This document shows positions 1-12,140 of a stretch of DNA of 64,000 nucleotides, one piece after another. How positions within the stretch are numbered: the stretch's first letter is position 1; every line of letters begins with the position of its first letter. The translations under genes and the position numbers were made by a program. This stretch comes from Bradysia coprophila (Eukaryota; Arthropoda; Insecta; Diptera; Sciaridae). The notes below the pieces were generated by a model that was given only the letters and a program-made list of their open reading frames with translations, did not search any database and was not told where the DNA came from. The stretch spans positions 6,076,001-6,140,000 of the forward strand of contig NW_023503972.1 in the NCBI RefSeq assembly GCF_014529535.1, read 5' to 3'.

Positions 1-514
1 AGAACAAAAATGAAGGAGAGGGGAAGTAGTTATGAACGGTCTGTGTACGAAACACTAGAGAACTAGTATCCCAAATTATAGCGAAGAATGATGTAAACAA
101 AACTTAGAAAATCTCTGGCTTCTGAACATGCTCGGCCGGTTGGTTAAAATAAGAAGTAATTGAATTTAGCTTGCGAATGACATCTCTTGTATGAAAAATT
201 TCGACTCTGTCAAAAACGTTCTTCCATCAAATATCGGTAATAAGCTATACTTTCCAAACCACAAGAAATTTTTCAATATTTTAGTTCCGGAGATATTCGA
301 CGATAAAGGTTTTCATATAAATGTCGTTTCCAGCTGGAAAAACGATATTTAATTTTCCGGAAAAAGTTTTTGTTCCACAACATTATGATGGCAAACAACA
401 TGTAACAAAGAAAAATCTGATGTAGCTTTATATACTGATGTACGACGAAATAGTTGTTTACGTGTTACGGCATGTTTCATTTTCATTTACATTTCCTAAT
501 CACGTAAAGCATTG
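1..514. other. Non-coding stretch, nothing recognised
   Basis: AT-rich sequence without a long open frame, obvious splice-linked coding or clear repeat structure. Nothing in it can be named. Confidence 0.5.
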
Positions 515-626
515 TACTTGCGAGGTTCCAAGTTGTGTATTTGACAAGTGAGGAATACAGCCCTCCCCTTCGGGTCGGGCTGTAACACCCCACTTATCAA
601 ATACACAACTTGGAACCTCGGAAGTA
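515..626. repeat. Near-perfect 100-bp hairpin element (MITE-like)
   Basis: The left arm beginning CGAGGTTCCAAGTTGTGTAT at 521 is matched by its reverse complement ending at 620, with only a few mismatches over about 30 bp. The palindrome continues outward to 515/626 with one mismatch. Inside lies a second small hairpin, ACAGCCC...GGGCTGT, whose minus-strand apex reads CCCGAAGGGG. It is too short to code. A non-autonomous inverted-repeat element is the simplest reading; the parent transposon cannot be told from this copy. Confidence 0.75.
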
Positions 627-870
627 ATATACTATTATCACATACGCGCGATTTTCGGATGTCAAAATTACTTAACTAGAAGAATAATTCAAAAATTACA
701 CTTCATTTCTATGTTGTTGTCTCGTTTTCGCTTATGTGATAAAATAGAGTACACTCTTGTCACTATTAGTCTCGGCAAGCCTCGACTTCTTCGCGACAAG
801 TGTGTAATATATATTACTTTACTAGGGAGGTAATATAACCATTCCCTGCTATACTTTAAGTCTGCTTAAA

Positions 871-895
871 ATGATTGATTGATTGATTGATTGAT
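871..895. repeat. (TGAT)n microsatellite
   Basis: About six consecutive ATTG/TGAT units form a short simple repeat. Confidence 0.85.
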
Positions 896-939
896 CTGGA
901 TACGAGATATTAAATTACTTAACTGGTATAGTAATCTAC

Positions 940-1145
940 AGTATTCTACTATTACATGACTAGGGATAAAAAGTAGAGTTTTCGTGTGCATTTTGTTGAT
1001 CTGAGGTGAAGCCGAGGTCAATAAAACGAGACTTTTCACCTTTTTATACCAAGTTATGTAGTGGATTTTACATGCTGAGGGTGTCGAAAGTAGTGCTAGG
1101 AAACATGAAAAGTACTGTTTTCGACGCATGTACGTAAAATAGTAT
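940..1145. repeat. Compound inverted-repeat element, copy 1
   Basis: This is closely similar to 15905-16118. Shared blocks include ACATGACTAGGGATAAAAAG, AGTAGAGTTTTCGTGTG, GAAGCCGAGGTCAATAAA and a right half with TTTACATGCTGAGGG and TTTTCGACGCATGTA. The left half folds on itself (TTTTCGTGTG against CGAGACTTTTCA) and the right half is a second hairpin (TGTCGAAAG against TTTTCGACGC). The apex of the left hairpin is GGTGAAGCC. It has no coding capacity; two copies in one window support a dispersed element. Confidence 0.75.
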
Positions 1146-2418
1146 TAACTATGGAAAGTAAGGCTTTCGACATCGAATTTTCCACGTCAACAAATGCCAT
1201 CTTTATTGAGCAAACTTTCAAGTTCATATATCAACTGCAGTCAAAGGAATAATTTATTTTCGTTATGGACTAATGAATTTCGCTTCAAAAAAAAGAGAGA
1301 AAAATTAAACGAAACTCACATTTCGTTAATTTGCATTTAATTAATGTAAAATTGCAGAAGCATTTTTTTGTGTAACAAGAAATACGTTTATGTATACCAA
1401 GTGCATTGAACAGACACACATACTACACGAGATGTCAACAACCTAAGAACCCAACGAATTAAAACATATTATGCATAAAAATGCGGCTTTCAAAAGAAAA
1501 AATGAAGCAAAAAAAACAACTTTTATTAATAGCGCACAACAAAAATCCGTACTTGCTACATGGTTACACAAAGTGCTCAGGCCGCCATGGTAGAAAATTG
1601 AAAACTAATAATTGGAAAATGTGAAGCAATTTCTGAATAAAAGGTAAAACCTGCGTCATCTACCTTATCGAACAATATAATGAGCACCTCAATAGGTAAA
1701 CTCTAATAAAATATTATGTCGAAGTCTGTGATGCAATGACATAATTATACAGTGGCTTGCATTACAACTAACTGGTATATTGTAATCTATTGTCAGCTAT
1801 AATAGCCGTGTGTATTACTCTCAACCATTTATCCATATTTTTCTTTTCAAGTTAATTTCGTTTTTCGAATAAAACAAAAACAACAGACGCGACGACAAAT
1901 TCGAGCGCATCATTCTGTAATTGAATTAAATGATTGTTATGATTTCAAAGATAATATTTCATGAGATTTATTGTGTGTAAGACGATACCTAGCGAAAATT
2001 AAAAAAAAAATAGTTTTAAGCTGTATGATGGTAAATTTACCATCACACCGCGATCACACGTTTGCTAAACAATAAAATGAAAACGAAAATATGTAACAAT
2101 ATGATGAAGCAGAGAGCTCAGTCTATTTAATAAAATAAAATTAAAAAAAAAACTTTCACTGAAATTACTGAAATTTAATAGCAGAATTGCAATGCACAAA
2201 AATTCAATTGTTAAAAAAAATATTTTTTGGAGTCAAATATCGCTCCGTAAATTTTATTTAAAAATAAATGACATAGGTCTGTGCGCCGGCTGCGTCGATG
2301 ACAATGGCAGCCAAAAAAAGCGTTGGCTTTGTTCGATATATCCATTTTTAACATGGCCGTACTGACTACTTAAAGGCGCTCCTGTGAAGTGTAGGAGAAG
2401 GCGCTTAGAGTGAAGAAA
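1146..2418. other. Intergenic, nothing recognised
   Basis: AT-rich sequence with several poly-A and poly-T runs. No open frame with family resemblance and no clear repeat pair was seen. Confidence 0.45.
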
Positions 2419-2604
2419 AGAAACGCACTCCTTAACAGGCACAAGAACATATTTAAAATAAGGGTCCTACTCGACGTCAGTATTTTTCATATAAATTAAG
2501 TTTTTTATGTTGGTACCACATAAATACCACTGCGGGGACCAAAATAAGAGACTTTTTGACAGTCATAAAATCTATTCTTGTGCCTGTTCTTGGAGTGCGT
2601 TGAG
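2419..2604. repeat. Inverted-repeat element with 28-bp arms
   Basis: The left arm at 2421-2448 (AACGCACTCC, then AACAGGCACAAGAA) is the near reverse complement of 2575-2602. About 125 bp lies between the arms. The ACGCACT start resembles that of the element at 4200-4361, so the two may be related. Confidence 0.65.
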
Positions 2605-4199
2605 AAAAGGCGCCAAAAAGCTTTATAGATCGGCTTCAAGGTTCGTTTGTAATGTCATCTACGCTAAAAATAATGTTATTTGAACGAGAGATTTTGAACC
2701 GCCGCCTATTGTTAGTTCTATATTTTACACAGGATTTTAAATTTAGTACTCCAATGGAAGCTCCTTTTTGACATAAAAGTTTGTGTTAAATAAAACACAA
2801 CGAAACTAATCCCAGCCATGAGTGGCCGCGCTTATGATTTCTCTGGAGCCTACGTTTGAAAGTAACCGTTACTTGAAAATGATCTATCGAATGGTTGAAT
2901 CTGTTAAGCCCCTTCCCCGAAAGACTTTTCAATTTGTATGATGAAGATCATTTTAGGAATTTTTGGCATTTTTGCACCCGAAAGGCGTTTGTGTGTCAGT
3001 CCACCCTTGTGTTAAACTCGTAGATAGCGAGTGATCCACACATTTTTCAAATAAAATTGGGAAAACATGTGTGAAAATTTAGGAAAATGTGCAAAAAATG
3101 GGAGAATGTTTCTATCCATTCATTTGCTATGAGCGTTAGTCGAATGTAAGGTACACTGTCAGTTTGTTTGTGACATTTTGCGTCGACGCGTCAAACGGCT
3201 CCCTATTATGAAACGTTAAAACGTTAGCCAGCTCACATGTCTTGTGAACAAATTGTTTGTTACGAGTAGCATTTTCCTGTAGTTGCATCTCCATATTATG
3301 CGTTTCTGATGCACATCTTTTATGAAAAATTACAAGATTTACATGATTCAATTAGATTTGAAACACATAAAGCGTTACGTACGTAACTTGAAGAAGACTA
3401 ATCAGCGTGGGAATAATTGAAAATTAGTCTCATTAAAGCACTGCCGGTCTTTCTTATTTAGCATTTATCATGAGTAACGAAAGACAAAGACAAAGTGTTG
3501 CACATGGTCAAAATCATTTCAGGACTTTATTAATAGTATGTACTCATGCTTCAGTATAGTTTTCAGTACCACTCATGCTTCAAGTGAGTTGTCATTAGTC
3601 AATTTTTATACATTTCACTTAATTAAAGTTTCTTGAGAATGTTGGACAAATAGGGAACGGGATATTCGACGACGAATACGACATCGAAAAATTTGTTAAT
3701 TAAGTTATTCGAAGAAAAGAAAATCTTCTCTAAAGATGAAATTATAATGTTGCAACAGCGTCGCTACGCTGTGATGTCGCGTTGATTTATTGTTCATAAA
3801 AATTTTTTAGCGAAAAAAATTATTGTTGACGAAATGTTCGCAAAAGCATTAAGGTCTCTAGTGCGTTTTCGACTTGTTAAAAATCGTTTTTACTGTATGA
3901 TGGAACAGACCTATGACAGTTGGCACATATGAGAGAAAATGGAATCAATTGTCTGTGCAATTCTCTTGTATAGAGAGTTAAAAGAATTGGTTTCGATAGG
4001 TGATACGTCAAAATTTTGATGGAAGTTTAACTGAGTTCCATGGGTGCCACTCTTTTTGACATTCTCTTTAAACATTCTATAGTCTACCATAGGAACCATC
4101 TGTCATTCACATGTTCTTTCTATCAGCCACTGGCATACCAACTTATCAGTTCCTCGTTTGAAATGCGTCCCTCAAGTGATCAAGTCACTTAAGTGAGAA
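2605..4199. other. Intergenic with one dispersed repeat fragment
   Basis: No gene was found. Around 3984-4082 there is sequence shared with 44317-44452 (TCGATAGGTGATACGTCAAA in one copy, TCGATGGGTGATATGTCAAA in the other, then AAGTTTAACTG), so a diverged interspersed repeat is present. The rest is unassigned. Confidence 0.5.
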
Positions 4200-4361
4200 C
4201 AACGCACTTCAAGAAAAAGTGCTCTTAATGACAGCTGCCAAATAGAGTACTACTTTGTATGAAAAAAGTGTCCGAATTTTTTTACAGTGCCAAAATTTGT
4301 TCGATACACTGTCCAGTTTCAGTACCCTATTTAGAGGACCATCCATGCTTGAAGTGCGTTG
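4200..4361. repeat. Short terminal-inverted-repeat element
   Basis: AACGCACTTCAAG at 4201-4213 is exactly matched by CTTGAAGTGCGTT at 4348-4360. The interior is AT-rich and shows no transposase. The termini resemble the element at 2419-2604. Similar words (CATGCTTCAAGTGAGTTG) near 3580 suggest fragments of the same family. Confidence 0.6.
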
Positions 4362-5377
4362 GTCAGAATCAAAAATTGGATATAAAGAGACAAGGGTAAG
4401 AAAAATCAAAAATATGATGGATGACCTTTAGTTATTGAGTTCTGTTAGATAAAAACAACTAAACCTCAGCAGAGAACTCTCTGCCAATAGTAAAGAATAG
4501 GAAGAAAAACATTACCTACTCGTCTACATATATAATTACACATGGACGAGTATATGATACCAGACCAACACCGCTTCTTTATGTCAACAATTAGTCGGAC
4601 AGACATTATTTCCTGCCACTTTACGAGTCTGCTAAAAAATAGACCAAAATACCGAACGAAGATATCAATTTAAATGAACAAAACGCATAAAATAAAATCA
4701 TTCAGAGTCGACTTACACAGCCTATCGATAATAATGTGTGGTTACGGTGTTGTGTGTGTGTGTGAAGAAAAGGTAAACATAATTGAGAAAGAACTGGTGA
4801 ACTAAAAAGAGTCGCCAACATTATATCTTTCTACATTAACTGCGACGCAAAGTGGGCTCTATGTACTCTCTGTATCGAACCGTAAACTTGAATCGACTTT
4901 GAATATTTTAACGTTTTAAGAATTTATATGCACATTATGATGGTCAGGAGGTCATAAAAATTTTGCTTGAAAACCAGAATGACTGGTTGAGTTGAGCTGT
5001 GTGAGATGAAAATGTTCTTCGTTCGAACAGGCAGCCTTGACCCATTTTACTTGACAATTTCTGCATTAATCTTTAATAGATGATGGACAATTATGCGGTT
5101 GGTAATTACAGATTGAATGAATGCAAAACAGTTAAGCTAAAGACAGGCACACTTATCAGCGGTAAATCGTTAGTTTAATTCAATTAATTCTGTTCTTACG
5201 TGGATGGTAAACATATATTTTGACGAATTTAACAGTTACAATTTGACAAAAATTAGGTTAGACCGATTTGATGGCAATGTATCCATTGACTAACACCAAA
5301 AAATCTTGGCAATAAATTACACTTGAGTTACGTGACACTTGACTTATTTTCCAAATAAAACACCGTTCAGTACAGTT

Positions 5378-5394
5378 TGCTAGAGAGAGTATTG
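5378..5394. repeat. Solo end of the CTCTCTAGCA terminal-repeat family
   Basis: TGCTAGAGAGAGTATTG matches the right terminus of the element at 48093-48220. Only one end was recognised here, so this is a truncated copy. Confidence 0.4.
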
Positions 5395-5586
5395 ATACAG
5401 ACAATGATGACAATAACTTAGCGAAAGCTTGTGAAAATTAGAACTGAAAATTGAAAGACTGAGCAAAACGTTACTTTGCAGCTTGATAATTCTGCACACG
5501 GGTTCTTGGGACGATATTAATGCAAGTGTTAGAAGGATCGATGCTTTATTATTCAATCTTCACCGCGGCTTAACTTCTACCACGGG

Positions 5587-5660
5587 GCAGAGTAAAATAA
5601 ATCAGGCAGGAGCGGTTAATTTTCGAAATGTCAAATAAGGGACCTAATACTCTCATTCAG
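5587..5660. repeat. One-ended copy of the CAGAGTAAA element family
   Basis: The sequence starting GCAGAGTAAAATAAATCAGG, followed by CAGGAGCGGTTAATTTTCGA and AATGTCAAATAAGGGACCTA, matches the left end at 23663. The matching right end was not found nearby, so the copy is truncated or diverged. Confidence 0.55.
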
Positions 5661-6068
5661 AAATTACGCACGTCAGTCGTAAACATCAATCACTCCTCCC
5701 GTTTCGCTCAGGTCTTTTCATATATAAATTGTGATTCTTTTCCCTTCAGGCGCGCATGCGTAGTTTAAACCTATTTAAAAAAAAAAAACATTGTTTTTCA
5801 AAGGCCTGTCATGTCAGACAAGTCGAAAACTTGGCTTGTCATGCAAGGCACTGGCACGATCAAGGTATATAAACTTACTGAAGATAACGCAAACAGTCAG
5901 ATAATAGCAAGAAACACGGACATCAAGCTTCGGGTGAATATAAGATTTGTGAATTACACCGGTATCTAACATTATCAAAATTATATTCATCCGAAAGTAG
6001 GGATCCATGTACGGATTTGCGTTACCTTCAGTTAGTTTATTTACCTTGTGCACGGTAGATCTTTCAAG

Positions 6069-6200
6069 ATAGCTATTTTCCCGTTAAGTGTCTAAATGGT
6101 GTTTTACGCACTAGATGTGGGATTGTCGATACAAACGAAATAATGACGCATCTTGTGCGCAAAACAACCCCATTTACTACCTAGTTATGAAAATAGCTAT
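6069..6200. repeat. MITE-like element with ATAGCTATTTTC ends
   Basis: ATAGCTATTTTC at the left is matched by GAAAATAGCTAT at the right. The inner segments also pair (TTTTACGCACTAGATG against CATCTTGTGCGCAAAA), giving an almost complete foldback. The element at 10557-10617 is a shorter relative with the same start and the CACTAGATG word. Confidence 0.7.
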
Positions 6201-6246
6201 TCCCATTGCATTAAATGTAATTTATTCTTTGTAGGTGCCGAATGCT

Positions 6247-6437
6247 AGGGAGACCGCACTGAATTTGCATCTCTTTTTGCAACTCTTTTTTTCGGCATGC
6301 AACTCTTTTGCAACTCTTTTTTTCCGCGTGCAACTCTATTGCAACTCTTTTTTCTGCGTGCAACTCTTTTGCAACTCTTTATTTTTGCGTGCAACTCTTT
6401 TTTTCAGATTGCAGCTCTTTTCAGTGCGGTCCCCCTC
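6247..6437. repeat. Terminal-repeat element filled with a TGCAACTCTTTT minisatellite
   Basis: The termini pair: GGGAGACCGCACTGAA at the left and TTCAGTGCGGTCCCC at the right. The whole interior is a degenerate tandem of TGCAACTCTTTT units, often alternating with a CGCG or TGCG word, about nine units. An open frame of 131 codons runs through it but is low complexity and explained by the repeat. The element thus carries a minisatellite as its entire body. Confidence 0.7.
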
Positions 6438-9017
6438 GGCTGAATGCCATCATTTTCACATCCATTTCCATTTTCTGCGATGTGTGACGTTCAACATGTT
6501 ATTTGCTCTACTCCATTCTACTAATTCACTGTCTCGAATATTTGGCATTCTAAACATTCCCCCTTTCGAAATTCAACAATCTGAACATTCATTTATTCAA
6601 CCTTTTGACAATGTGGACTCTTCAACATAAAAGCTCTATATTGATGAATACACCAATTAAGTTTCAGCGCAGCAATGAATCTTCAGTTTCAAAACATTAA
6701 CCCATGGTGTTTGAGTATGCTTTCGCATTAAAAAGGTAATTACGGTATCGGTTCCTAGGAAATCGTTCGTAATTAAATTCTCGGTAACTTAATTAGTCTA
6801 ACAAAGTTGAAGGCCTGTTATCACCGCAAGTTGAATGAACGCTATTCATTCCACACACAATGGACATAACGTTTTGTCATTCCTATACTGTGTATGTATG
6901 ATACCCAGACCCCGTATGTAATTCAGGTTATATTGCGATCTTCAAAAATCATTTTTTTTTAAATTTAACTAGTTCAATAAGGCAATACCAGCTTTGATCG
7001 ATGCAACAAAATGATCCCAATGTTGTTCAACAACTTTTCACCAAGTCGATCTGAAAAGCCGTTACGAGATTATAATGTGCAATTTTTCAGTGATGATTCG
7101 TATGGAGCTAACTTAAGTAACTCATATATTGGAAAAATTTTTTTTTTTTTTTTGCTGTACAGCAAATTGTGCACTCACATGGATAGCTTTCCTTGATAAA
7201 ATAGGAAAAAAAAAGAGAAGTAGAAAATCATCATATCGTCGTCTCTATGTTTGTTTGTTTGTTGTTGGACTTGACTTTTCTGTAACACATTTTCGCACAG
7301 TTCGTTGAACCGTGAAATTCTGAAACTCTTTTTCATTGTGATGTGTGTTGACTTCAATGTGACACTTAAATTTCGTGCTCCACAGATTTTATTGGATGAA
7401 TTTTCATTTTTTTTCTGTCTTTTTTGTATTGTTATCAACACTGCAATTGTGTTAATCCTTTGTTGTTGCGAGTTACTTTCACAGCCATTGTTCGTTGATA
7501 TAATGGTAAACGAAAACAAAACAAAAATGGTAAGAGGATCTCTGCGTTTCGTATGGCTTGTAATATGATCTAAACGCTAATGGAGGTATATGCTATTTGC
7601 ACCCAGACCTGAAGTACAAGTACCACACAAATACACTATTTGCAGCGTGGAAATATTGATGTAACTGTATATATGCATGTACCCAATTGTCGAAACATAC
7701 AATTGTTAGGCCAGTTTGTACAAGGAAGATTCAAGTTGCTTTCGTGGAGACACCGATGTTCACGAATTGTTTGAACAGTTTATGCAAGGAAAAATGAAGA
7801 GTTAGTCTGGTTTCTTATGTCGATTCATAACTTTTTTGATTTTTGACGACTGGATATGATTGGGGGGCCAGACTTTCCAAACTATTTTTTTTTTGTGCTT
7901 TGAACCATATTAGTGTAAAACTTAAAATTGGTAATATCTCGGTCAAAACTGAATATTTTTTTTATAGTTGAACCAGAATCGGAAAGGTTGGCTCAATACC
8001 TATAATCGCTAGAAAAACTTTTTTTTGAAAATTTAAAGTTCACTGAGTTATCCTGGGTTCCTAAAAAGTGTACCGGAATAACCGCTAACTTTCATTTCGG
8101 CCAGTTCTAAATAAAATTTGACGTTAGAGGGCGCGTTGGAAAGCTGGTGAATAGTACTTTCAGATCTAGTCGGCCGAGCTTGTACGTATCAGAGGAACAT
8201 GAGATATACCGCTATGAAACACCCCCTTTTCCACAGACATTTTTCTCTAAATAAAATGAGAAATTACCTGAACAATATGACAATTCTTGAATGTCCTCTA
8301 AGTGCTCCCAACGCTAGAACTCAAGGATAAAGTGAGCTTCCATCAGTTTTTTTTCAACTGTATTTTGTTTTTAAGGATAGTTGAAGGCCTCTAGAGGTCA
8401 GTTCGTTAGATCTCATCACTCCTCAGTGACCATCTTGCTCACAACGCTAGAACTCAAGGATAAAATGCGCAAAAAACAACTTAAAGTTTAAAGAGGTAAG
8501 TTTTTAAAATTTAAAAAGTCATGACCAGTGAACACTAATGAATTACAATCGTCTTGTAAGGGTTAATTTTTGATTACATGTTCAAGCGTACTAGTAATTA
8601 TTTGAAGCTTGAAGGATGACATAAGAACTCGGACTAAGACTCTATGGGTGCAAATAGAATTTTTGCACCTTGTTGGTAAAAATGTATTTTACACTATCTG
8701 CCCGGCGGCGCATAAAAAGTTTAGTACAAAGGAGATGCATGATTTCGTGAGAGAATTTCATACGTCTACTCTACCAAAATCTTGCATCTCTTTTCCACTA
8801 AGTTCTTTATACGTTGTGTGGTAGGATTGGCCAGTTGTTATTTTCTCTGTTATACGTTGACCAGAAGCACTGCTGCTGGTAAACACAATTTCTTTGTTAT
8901 ATTTCGATGCATAGCGGAAAAAATATCGTCCCCAAATGTTTCTACCTGATACATAGATAGTGGCGAGATTACTGCGTAGCGGAAGATATTGTCATTACAC
9001 GAAGTACAGTTCAGTTA
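6438..9017. other. Intergenic, no gene recognised
   Basis: The short open frames here look random (runs of Phe and Lys from poly-T and poly-A). One direct repeat stands out: ACGCTAGAACTCAAGGATAA at 8311 and again at 8443, 132 bp apart, each preceded by a TGCTC word. That marks an old duplicated or dispersed segment within about 7850-8520. Confidence 0.45.
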
Positions 9018-9370
9018 GATTTGATTTGTTTGTTAAGAGACCTCACTAACAGCCCTTTACGGCCAACAACAAAACTTCTGAACCACGCCTCAAAGTATGC
9101 TCTAATTGATATCTCGCCTGAATGTAGACTAGACACATGCAGACAAATTTGAGTTGCCTCATACGAGTCATTCTGTGTGTACATCGTTACAATGGCATCA
9201 AACACACTGCAACTACCCAAATTATGAAGCTTGAGTGAAGTTCAGGACGGTACCAATGCGATATAATCGTTAGAAAAATTCCATGTGTAATTGTTTGACA
9301 CGGGAATCGAACCCGGATCATTTTGGTGGAAGGCTGAGCCAACCCGTCCGTATATAGAACGGCAGTGACA
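9018..9370 (-). mobile_element. tRNA-derived SINE
   Basis: Read on the minus strand, 9344-9328 gives an A-box-like GGTTGGCTCAGCCTTCC. About 15 bases further on, 9314-9301 gives GGGTTCGATTCCCG, a textbook RNA polymerase III B box that can form a T-arm. Downstream comes a non-tRNA body ending in GTAAAGGGCTGTTAGTGAG and an A-rich TAACAAACAAATCAAAT tail near 9018. No complete cloverleaf or acceptor stem is present, which argues against a functional tRNA. Ends are approximate; the SINE family was not identified. Confidence 0.6.
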
Positions 9371-10556
9371 TATTTTCGTCGTGAAAATCGCCAATATGAA
9401 CTAATACACATCTCACTTCTCACAGCCCAATCTATACTAACAGAATCCTATTTGACTGACTTTGGCCTTAGTTATTGATTCTAATAAATCGACTTTGTCG
9501 GAGAGCATAATATTGCCGATGTTTCCGGTCATCAGATTCAAATTGGAATTGATTCAGTTCAACCATTCCATATGGATGGTAAGCTTGAAATCAGTTAAGC
9601 TTTTGCTTTATTGTAACTATTATGGAATTTACATTTAAAATATGCACGCAAACATGATTGCCGTTTGAATATTACCTGGTATGGATCCATCAAAGTCTTG
9701 CATATGGTTATTTCATATTATATCTAGAACATATGGCGTAACTTGTTGAAATCCATTAGAGATTATTAATTTTTCGGCTGTGATATGTGTGTGTGTTTGC
9801 ATGTACACATTATATTTTACACAAATAACGCATTTATAACCAAATAATAGAAAGTAGATCGTCGAACTGTGAAAATTATTAATTTGATTAATAAATTTTT
9901 GTTCGCAGAAGAAGAAGACGAAGAAAAATTATCATTTCAATAGAGCGAAGTCCAAAGTGGAAGAAGAGTGTTTTTATGCTTAAATAATAAACAATAATAA
10001 CTGGCGTCCATCGAGCACACACCAGGTTTTTTTTCGGGTGGATAAAATGGAAATATAATGATATGTAATTTATGCTTATCTTTAACATGCGCTTCCACAG
10101 TTCACAAATTGTTATTAATAATGGTAACGAATAATACAAAGAACATGAATGCACAGCAGATTTAGCTGTTTTTCTTTCTTTCTCGTTCATTTAAAAAAAA
10201 GAGTTTAAATTTCATTAATTACAGCTGTGTCTCATTCCACTTTGAACACATTTACTAGTTTGATAACTTCAACAGTACAGAGCAAATACTTTACATGAGT
10301 CGGAAACCGTACTTTTCATAGTTCATGCACTTCTTACGACGACGTCCACAACAAGGGTGTAAACTTAGGAGAGGTCAGGCTGATCGTCATTTTATTAGAT
10401 ACACGGGAACCATTTTAATTAACCAATTCAGCAAAATCACATTTGAATGGCGTGGTGAATTGTTAGTACCAAATCAACGCAATTGTGCTGTGGTGTATAT
10501 AGAAAATTCACCAATTACAAAATTAATTGACACTTTTCATTTGCCCTGCACTAGAT
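9371..10556. other. Intergenic, nothing recognised
   Basis: AT-rich DNA with a short GTGTGTGT run near 9787. No coding or repeat structure could be supported. Confidence 0.4.
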
Positions 10557-10617
10557 GATATGCTATTTTCGGCACTAGATGTGCAGAATACGCATCGTGT
10601 GTCCAAAATAGTATATT
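10557..10617. repeat. Short relative of the ATAGCTATTTTC element
   Basis: GATATGCTATTTTCGGCAC is followed by GTGTCCAAAATAGTATATT, an imperfect inverted repeat around CACTAGATGTG. It resembles a shortened version of 6069-6200. Confidence 0.5.
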
Positions 10618-10650
10618 ATGTCACTAGAACCAAAAATTACACCTAATTTA

Positions 10651-10747
10651 TATTCAGGCGTACCAAAAAGTCATATTCTGAACAAAAATTGACAGACGAA
10701 AAAGTGGGACGGGTGTGAGAACGGGAAGTTTTTGGCCCGCCTGAATA
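10651..10747. repeat. 97-bp terminal-repeat element, TATTCAGGCG ends
   Basis: TATTCAGGCGTACCAAAAA at the left and TTTTTGGCCCGCCTGAATA at the right are inverted repeats with two mismatches. The interior is non-coding. Only one copy was seen. Confidence 0.6.
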
Positions 10748-11164
10748 CAAAATCATTTATCACCGAGTTATTTCAATAAAACATTTTTCTCAATAAAGGC
10801 AACGAAAGTTTTACTTTTCGTGAATGAGTTGAGTAATACACTCATGTAATTTTGAAAACCGACACATTTTCCGTTTTGTGGCTTTGTTAATTTTGCATTC
10901 ATTTTTATATTTAAAAAAATCAAAAACTCTAGTAAAACACAGAAACAGAAATTGTTTTCAAAAGTATTTTTTGTCTAGTTTGCCATTGACTTTTTATTCT
11001 GGTTTACCGCCGATTGCATCACATTTTAGGTAAATCGCATTCCAATTTATACAAATAATAAATCTATTCGCTGAAACGAGAATTAAATGGTAAATCTATT
11101 CGACCGAATGGGAATTAGGCCTCTCTGCTTCCGATCTATTTACACGGAATTTTAATAATGATTG

Positions 11165-11330
11165 AAAATTGAGAGAGTGACAATTCACCGAGAGAGTGAC
11201 TTCTCATCGAAAAGAGTGACAACTTAACGAGAGAGTGAAAACTTCATGATAGAGTGACAACTTTACGAGAGAGTGACAACTTTACGAGAGAGTGACAACT
11301 TTACGAAATAGAGTGACATTAGACCGATGC
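11165..11330. repeat. Diverged older minisatellite units
   Basis: Seven or so copies of a degenerate 20-bp unit around GAGAGAGTGACAACTTTACGA. They resemble the homogeneous array at 11641-12140 but have accumulated substitutions. A further isolated unit, TCATCGAAAGAGTGACAGCT, sits at about 11461. Confidence 0.8.
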
Positions 11331-11640
11331 AAAGAGAGCTTTTTTCGCGTGTGTCACATTCTTTCCCATTGTGTTAAATGGAAATTTAAACAACAACGTA
11401 CAGCGACAAAAAATGAATATATAGTGAAACTGAGCGAATCGCCTCTTTGAATCAATCTATTCATCGAAAGAGTGACAGCTTAATGCTTGTTTTACACTAA
11501 CCAAATAAGTACTCCGTTTGAGAGACAAAATTGAGTTTTTTCAATTTTTCTTTGTTTATTTGACAGCTTGCTCTATCACGGCTCTCTCACTGAGTACTTT
11601 TTGTTGAGTGGAAACCATACATAATGATAGAATGACAACT

Positions 11641-12140
11641 TCGTCGAAAGAGTGACAGCCTCATCGAAAGAGTGACAACGTCATCGAAAGAGTGACAACG
11701 TCATCGAAAGAGTGACAACGTCATCGAAAGAGTGACAACGTCATCGAAAGAGTGACAACGTCATCGAAAGAGTGACAACGTCATCGAAAGAGTGACAACG
11801 TCATCGAAAGAGTGGCAACGTCATCGAAAGAGTGACAACGTCATCGAAAGAGTGACAACGTCATCGAAAGAGTGACAACGTCATCGAAAGAGTGACAACG
11901 TCATCGAAAGAGTGACAACGTCATCGAAAGAGTGACAACGTCATCGAAAGAGTGACAACGTCATCGAAAGAGTGACAACGTCATCGAAAGAGTGACAACG
12001 TCATCGAAAGAGTGACAACGTCATCGAAAGAGTGACAACGTCATCGAAAGAGTGACAACGTCATCGAAAGAGTGACAACGTCATCGAAAGAGTGACAACG
12101 TCATCGAAAGAGTGACAACGTCATCGAAAGAGTGAAAAAG
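11641..12140. repeat. Homogeneous 20-bp minisatellite, 25 units
   Basis: The unit TCATCGAAAGAGTGACAACG is repeated in register from 11641 to 12140. All units between 11661 and 12120 are identical by eye, except one A-to-G change in the unit at 11801-11820; the first two units and the last differ slightly. The period is not a multiple of three and frames are not kept open, so it does not code. It contains TGACAACGTCA at each junction, an everted pair of TGAC/GTCA half-sites every 20 bp. There are no unique spacers, so it is not a CRISPR array. Confidence 0.95.

Noticed and set aside
6235..6630. 131-codon plus-strand frame
   Set aside because: Its first half is the translation of the TGCAACTCTTTT minisatellite and the rest has no family features.
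11641..12140. Possible CRISPR array
   Set aside because: The 20-bp units are contiguous with no unique spacers, and the genome is eukaryotic; it is a minisatellite.
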